Source: CAIKKV01 sp044346855
Lineage (GTDB): Bacteria; Verrucomicrobiota; Kiritimatiellia; CAIKKV01
Length of the DNA stretch: 9,292 nucleotides
Assembly (NCBI GenBank): GCA_044346855.1
Contig: JBIIYJ010000218.1
Coordinates: 1-9,292, forward strand
Reading direction: 5' to 3'
The translations under genes were made by a program, and so were the position numbers. Shown in pieces: positions 5,205 through 9,292 of this stretch; position 1 is the stretch's first letter; the number at the start of each line of letters is the position of its first letter. The notes under the pieces were generated by a model, which had not been told where the DNA came from, did no database searches, and saw only the letters and a list, made by a program, of their open reading frames with translations.

Positions 5205-8200
5205 ATGGATTCGACCCGTCCCAACATTGTGTTCATCCTGATCGACGACATGGGTTGGCGCGACCTGGCGTGTTATGGCAGCCCGTTCTACGAGACACCT
5301 CACCTGGATCGTCTGGCGGCGGAAGGCATGAAGTTCACCGACGCCTACGCGGCCTGCCCCGTGTGTTCCCCCACGCGGGCGAGCCTGCTGACCGGGAAAT
5401 ATCCCGCGAGGGTGGGTGTCACCGATTACATCGACTGGGGCAAGACCTGGCATCCCTGCCGGGGCCGGCTGGTGGATGTCCCTTACGTCCGGGAGTTGCC
5501 CCTGGGCGAATTCAACCTGGCAAGGGCGCTCAAGGAAGGGGGCTATCACACCTGGCACGTGGGCAAGTGGCACCTGGGGGAACAGGCGTTTTATCCGGAC
5601 CGGCAGGGCTTCGACGTGAACATCGGCGGGTGGGAAGTGGGCATGCCGCACAAGGGCTATTTCAGTCCTTGGAAGATGCCAACGCTTCCGGAAGCCGAAC
5701 CCGGGAAATACCTGACCGATCATCTGACGGACGAGGCCATCCGCCTGATCCGGGAGCACGATGGAGCCAGGCCCTTCTTCCTGAATCTCTGGCACTATGC
5801 CGTGCACACGCCTATCCAGGCTCCTTCGGACCTGGTTGAGAAATACAGGGCCAAGGCCGTCCGGATGGGCCTTGACAAGGTGCAGGCCTTGGAGTCAGGG
5901 GAGATCTTTCCGGTCGACGGCAAGGGCCGGCAGCGGGTGGTGCGCCGGCGGATCCAGTCGGACCCGGTATACGCGGCGATGGTCGAAAATCTCGACGCCA
6001 ACATCGGTCGCCTGCTGGAGTCCGTACCCGCGAACACGGTGGTGATTTTCACCTCGGATAACGGGGGACTGGCCACCGCGGAAGGGTCGCCCACGTGCAA
6101 CAGCCCGCTGGCCGAGGGGAAAGGCTGGATGTACGAGGGTGGGACGCGCGACCCGCTGATCGTCCGCTGGCCGGGCGTGGTGGCGCCCGGGAGCGTCTGC
6201 ACGGCGCCCGTGACCAGTCCCGATTTTTATCCGACGCTTCTGGAGGTCGCCGGCCTGCCGCTGCGTCCGCAGCAGCACGTGGACGGGCGGAGCTTCCTGC
6301 CGGCGTTGCGCGGGGAGCCCGGTTTTGATCGCGGGCCCCTGTTCTGGCACTATCCGCACTATGGCAACCAGGGCGGCACGCCGGGATCGTCCGTGCGCGA
6401 CGGCGACTGGAAGCTGATCGAGTTTTTCGAGGACGGCCGGCTCGAACTCTACAACCTGCGCGAGGATCCGGGCGAAGCCCGCAACCGGGCAGCCGAGGAG
6501 CCCGCTGTCGCGGCCCGCCTCCAGGGGGCGCTCAGGGCGTGGCGCGCGTCCGTCGAGGGGAAGATCCCGGCTCCAAACCCCTTTTACGCGGATCTTCGCC
6601 AGGGGGAGGAAAAGGGGGATTGGAGGGGCGACTGGATCTGGGCGGACGACGCGAAGGCCGCCCGCAACGCCTACGCCTTCTTCAGGCGCCGGTTCCGGCT
6701 GGAAACCGGGGGTGCTGTCCGGATCGACATCACCGCCGACAGTTTCTATGAGCTGCACGTCGACGGGGTTCGCGTGGCCCGGGGGCCGGCGCGATCGCAC
6801 CTGGGCTATTACGGCTTTGACCGCCACGAGCTGACCCTGGACTCCGGCGACCATGTGGTGGCGGTGCTGGCCCACCACATCGGGGTGCAGAACGCCACCG
6901 TCATGACGGGGCGGCCCGGCTTGCTCGCGGACGTTTCCGGCCCCGGCCTGGAGCTCGGGACCGACTCCTCCTGGCAGACAATTCAGGCGCATGCGTGGCG
7001 CCGCGACCTGCCCTGCCTGATGTCCCATTTCGGGTTCTGGGAGGAGTGCGACCTGGCGGCCATCCCGTCCGGTTGGACCCAAAAAGGGTACAACGACGAG
7101 GCCTGGGGCCCGGCAGCGGTTTTGGGCAAGGCCGGCTGCCCGCCCTGGGTCCGGCTGATCGCTCCCGACCTTCCGCCGCCGCGCCTGTCGGGGGTCCGGC
7201 CCGCCCCCCTTTCCGTCGGCGGGACCTGGATACCGGGCCTCGTGGAGGAGGATGCCGAGGCGAAACGGCAGGCCGTGGCGGGGGGGTGGCTGCCGGACGC
7301 GTCCACGCTCACGATTCCCTCGAAGCAGGCCGCGGTCCGGATCCGCTTGCGGGCAAGGAACCGGGCGCGCCTGCCTCGCGCGCTGGCGGGCCCGGGCGGA
7401 GGCACGGGCGGAGGGTGGCTGACGCTCGATTTCAAACGCACCGTTTCCGGCTACCCGATGCTCCTGGTGGAGTCGGCTGGCGAGGGCGCCTGGGTCGACT
7501 TGTCGTATGACGACATAGCGGGGCCCGATGGAGCGGTCAATCCGGAGCGGACCTACGCCCGCCAGACGGACCGGTTCCGGCTGGCTCCCGGCCTGAACCG
7601 CGTGCGCCCCGTCCATCCGCGCGGATTCCGGTTTGTGACGGTTGACGCCGGCGGCGCCAGTCGCGTGACGCTGCGCGAGGCCGACGCGCTGGAGGAGACC
7701 TATCCGTTCAGCGCTCCGGCCGGGTTCGCCTGTTCGGATCCCAAGGTGGGCGCCTTCGCGGCCCAGGGGGCGGAGACCGTGCGGATCTGCACGACCGACG
7801 CCTTTACCGATTGCGCCACCCGGGAGCGCGTGCAGTGGATGGAGGACCTGTACCTGCACGCCCACGTGGCGGCCTATGCGTTCGGAGACACGCGGCTGCT
7901 CCGCCGCGCCCTCTTCCAGGGAGCCCAGAACGCCCTGCCGGATGGCCGCATCAACGGCTTCATGCCCTCGGAACGGACGGGCTGTGCGTTTGCGTCGTCC
8001 AGCCTGACGTGGCTCCGGTTGCTGGCGGAATACCGGTTGTTCGCGGGCGACGACGAGGGATGCCGCCGCTTGCTTCCGCATGCCCGGAAGCTGCTGGCTT
8101 TCCTGGATTCGCTGAAAGACGAGGCGGGCCTCCTGGCCCGCTGGCCCGGTGGACAGTTCTGGGACTGGTCGCCCATTGAAATGAAGGGCTGCCTGCTGCT

Positions 8201-8960
8201 GACCAATGCGGCCTATGCCTGGGCGTTGGATCGGCTGAGCGGGGACCCGTTGCTGGCGGAAGGGCTTCGCGTTGATTTGCGGGGGCGGGTGGCGGTTCTC
8301 CGGGATTCGGCGCACGCCCGCTTCTGGGATGCCGGGCGCGGGTTGTACCGCGATGCCGCGCCGGCGGAAGGTCAGGAGCCGATTTACAGCCAGCATGCGA
8401 ACGCCATGGCCGTGCTGGCGGGCATCTGTCCGGAATTGGAACGCGCCCCGCTGATGAAACGGCTGATCGATCCGGCCCGGCTGGGTCCCGTGCCGGCGGG
8501 GGAGCACTTGCTGACCGACAAGAACCGGCCCGGCCCGGATCGCATCGTGCCGGTGGGTACGCTCTGGTTCGGTCATTTCCTGTGCCAGGCCTTGTTCGAG
8601 TCGGGGCTTGACGTGGAAGCCGTTGAGCAGATGCGCCTGCTGTGGGGTAACGTCGAGGGTTCGCCCACGTTTCCGGAAACCCGGATACCCTCGGCGAACA
8701 CGTCGCAGTGCCACGGCTGGGCGGCCGGTCCCGCCTTCCTGCTGCCCGCGTATGTGCTTGGCGTGCGCCCGGCGGGACCGGGATGGAGCCGGATCACGGT
8801 CCGCCCGCGGAGCGGCGGCCTGGATTGCGCTTCCGGATCGATTCCAACCCCGCATGGGACGATTGCCATGGCTTGGCGGCGAGGGGCAGAGGGTGCTATC
8901 GTCTGCGACCTCGAAGCGCCCCCCGGCGTTGTGTGTCAACCCGAGTCAGGAGTTTCATGA
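5205..8960 (+). CDS. bimodular sulfatase / GH78-type alpha-L-rhamnosidase fusion
   Basis: A 1251-aa protein. Residues 1-~455 form a complete S1 sulfatase: IDDMG (D14/D15), CSPTR with C54 for formylglycine, HVGKWHLG (K121), HYAVHTP, and SDNGG (D285/N286). From ~residue 471 (WIWADD) come beta-sandwich modules typical of bacterial rhamnosidases, then a six-hairpin catalytic barrel. D869, E874, W878 and D881 lie in a DCATRERVQWMED segment. Their spacing equals the D-x4-E-x3-W-x2-D signature of GH78, where the Glu acts as general acid. E1158 in PTFPET, followed by SQCHGW, is the likely second acidic residue. The end, with VLGVRP and PTPHGTIAMAW, matches the rhamnosidase C-terminal domain. The predicted job is removing sulfate and then rhamnose from one substrate. 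The start at ATG 5205 leaves an 8-bp gap; an in-frame GTG at 5193 overlaps the upstream stop and is an alternative. No signal peptide is seen. The frame is open back to 5043, but that part lies within the previous gene. Confidence 0.9.
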   Translation: MDSTRPNIVFILIDDMGWRDLACYGSPFYETPHLDRLAAEGMKFTDAYAACPVCSPTRASLLTGKYPARVGVTDYIDWGKTWHPCRGRLVDVPYVRELPLGEFNLARALKEGGYHTWHVGKWHLGEQAFYPDRQGFDVNIGGWEVGMPHKGYFSPWKMPTLPEAEPGKYLTDHLTDEAIRLIREHDGARPFFLNLWHYAVHTPIQAPSDLVEKYRAKAVRMGLDKVQALESGEIFPVDGKGRQRVVRRRIQSDPVYAAMVENLDANIGRLLESVPANTVVIFTSDNGGLATAEGSPTCNSPLAEGKGWMYEGGTRDPLIVRWPGVVAPGSVCTAPVTSPDFYPTLLEVAGLPLRPQQHVDGRSFLPALRGEPGFDRGPLFWHYPHYGNQGGTPGSSVRDGDWKLIEFFEDGRLELYNLREDPGEARNRAAEEPAVAARLQGALRAWRASVEGKIPAPNPFYADLRQGEEKGDWRGDWIWADDAKAARNAYAFFRRRFRLETGGAVRIDITADSFYELHVDGVRVARGPARSHLGYYGFDRHELTLDSGDHVVAVLAHHIGVQNATVMTGRPGLLADVSGPGLELGTDSSWQTIQAHAWRRDLPCLMSHFGFWEECDLAAIPSGWTQKGYNDEAWGPAAVLGKAGCPPWVRLIAPDLPPPRLSGVRPAPLSVGGTWIPGLVEEDAEAKRQAVAGGWLPDASTLTIPSKQAAVRIRLRARNRARLPRALAGPGGGTGGGWLTLDFKRTVSGYPMLLVESAGEGAWVDLSYDDIAGPDGAVNPERTYARQTDRFRLAPGLNRVRPVHPRGFRFVTVDAGGASRVTLREADALEETYPFSAPAGFACSDPKVGAFAAQGAETVRICTTDAFTDCATRERVQWMEDLYLHAHVAAYAFGDTRLLRRALFQGAQNALPDGRINGFMPSERTGCAFASSSLTWLRLLAEYRLFAGDDEGCRRLLPHARKLLAFLDSLKDEAGLLARWPGGQFWDWSPIEMKGCLLLTNAAYAWALDRLSGDPLLAEGLRVDLRGRVAVLRDSAHARFWDAGRGLYRDAAPAEGQEPIYSQHANAMAVLAGICPELERAPLMKRLIDPARLGPVPAGEHLLTDKNRPGPDRIVPVGTLWFGHFLCQALFESGLDVEAVEQMRLLWGNVEGSPTFPETRIPSANTSQCHGWAAGPAFLLPAYVLGVRPAGPGWSRITVRPRSGGLDCASGSIPTPHGTIAMAWRRGAEGAIVCDLEAPPGVVCQPESGVS

Positions 8961-9292
8961 ACAAGCCCAACATCCTGTTCCTGATGAGCGACCAGCACAC
9001 ATCCCGGCTGATGGGTTGTGCGGGCGCCGGATTCGTGCGCACGCCTGTCATGGACTGCCTGGCCGCCAATGGCGTCCGCTTCGCCAACGCCTATTGCGCC
9101 CACCCCCATTGCGTGCCGTCGCGCGCCTCGTTGATGACCGGCCAGCAGACGTTCAAGATCCCCTGTTACGACAACGGCTCGACGTTCCGGAGCGATCTGC
9201 CCACCTGGGCGCACATGTTGCGCCATGCCGGGTATCACACGGTCTTGAATGGGAAGATGCACTTCGTGGGAGAGGATTATCACCACGGTTTC
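8957..9292 (+). CDS. choline-sulfatase-like S1 sulfatase, N-terminal 112 residues (cut by window end)
   Basis: The ATG at 8957 overlaps the previous TGA (ATGA) and has AGGAG at 8948-8952, indicating translational coupling. The visible part reads PNILFLMSDQH (D12/Q13, metal site), CVPSRASLMTG with C52 as the formylglycine precursor, CYDNGSTFRSDLPTWAHML and NGKMHFVGEDYHHGF (K100, H102). The YDN-x5-SD-x-PT and GKMHFVG stretches are typical of the choline-sulfatase (BetC-like) branch. Members beside glycan enzymes often act on sugars instead, so I do not claim choline-O-sulfate as substrate. No signal peptide is seen. The gene continues beyond the window, so completeness cannot be judged. Confidence 0.9.
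   Translation, partial: MNKPNILFLMSDQHTSRLMGCAGAGFVRTPVMDCLAANGVRFANAYCAHPHCVPSRASLMTGQQTFKIPCYDNGSTFRSDLPTWAHMLRHAGYHTVLNGKMHFVGEDYHHGF

Noticed and set aside
5895..8939. A 1014-codon open frame on the minus strand, opposite the fusion gene; similar long minus frames at 1897-3417 and 3649-5187.
   Set aside because: These are shadows of high-GC coding sequence: the plus strand shows recognisable sulfatase, GH78, PKD and LamG motifs, while the minus translations are Arg/Pro/Gly-rich with no family features.
568..9292. Firm assignment of the operon to ulvan degradation.
   Set aside because: The sulfatase-GH78 fusion suggests rhamnose sulfate, but no ulvan lyase or glucuronyl hydrolase is in the window, and other sulfated rhamnose- or fucose-containing glycans remain possible.

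Overview
The window is a high-GC, densely packed, single-strand (+) catabolic cluster from what looks like a PVC-type bacterium. A Kiritimatiellota, Lentisphaerota or Planctomycetota relative is my best guess. This rests on style (runs of S1 sulfatases, a secreted PKD/LamG protein, a GntR-type regulator next to a carbohydrate locus), not on a marker gene. Every intact gene suggests desulfation and hydrolysis of a sulfated, probably deoxy-sugar-containing polysaccharide.

Layout. Positions 1-252 are non-coding apart from a possible 12-codon tail of an upstream gene. They hold two perfect GC-rich hairpins and an AT-rich stretch with small operator-like palindromes. Positions 253-473 carry the wreck of a GntR/LacI-type regulator: the N-terminal winged-helix start joined, out of frame, to what looks like the last ~25 codons of a LacI-type sensor domain. 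After it come a well-translated-looking 11-codon mini-ORF (506-541) and a 6-bp-arm inverted repeat. Then comes a 942-aa secreted protein (568-3396) with an unassigned N-terminal ~570 residues, a PKD domain and a LamG-like C-terminus.

Next is a scarred junction (3386-3670). It holds the first ~49 codons of a sulfatase, fused in frame to a ~30-residue piece resembling a four-helix-bundle (23S rRNA intervening-sequence) protein, then five CCAYTCA heptamers that are read through as the N-terminus of the next gene. Three sulfatases follow: a full-length one (3625-5196), a 1251-aa sulfatase fused to a GH78-type alpha-L-rhamnosidase (5205-8960), and a choline-sulfatase-like one cut by the window end (8957-9292).

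How they work together. Genes from 568 onward overlap by 4-11 bp or are separated by 8 bp, so they probably form one translationally coupled operon. All three intact sulfatases keep the Cys of the formylglycine motif (CTPSR, CSPTR, CVPSR) but show no signal peptide; only the PKD/LamG protein does. I infer binding or cutting outside the cytoplasm by that protein, followed by intracellular desulfation and rhamnose release from imported oligosaccharides. The fusion in particular suggests rhamnose-sulfate-containing glycans (ulvan-like), which is inference. The local regulator is broken, so control may have moved elsewhere. No formylglycine-generating enzyme, transporter, RNA gene, CRISPR array or insertion-sequence transposase is visible.
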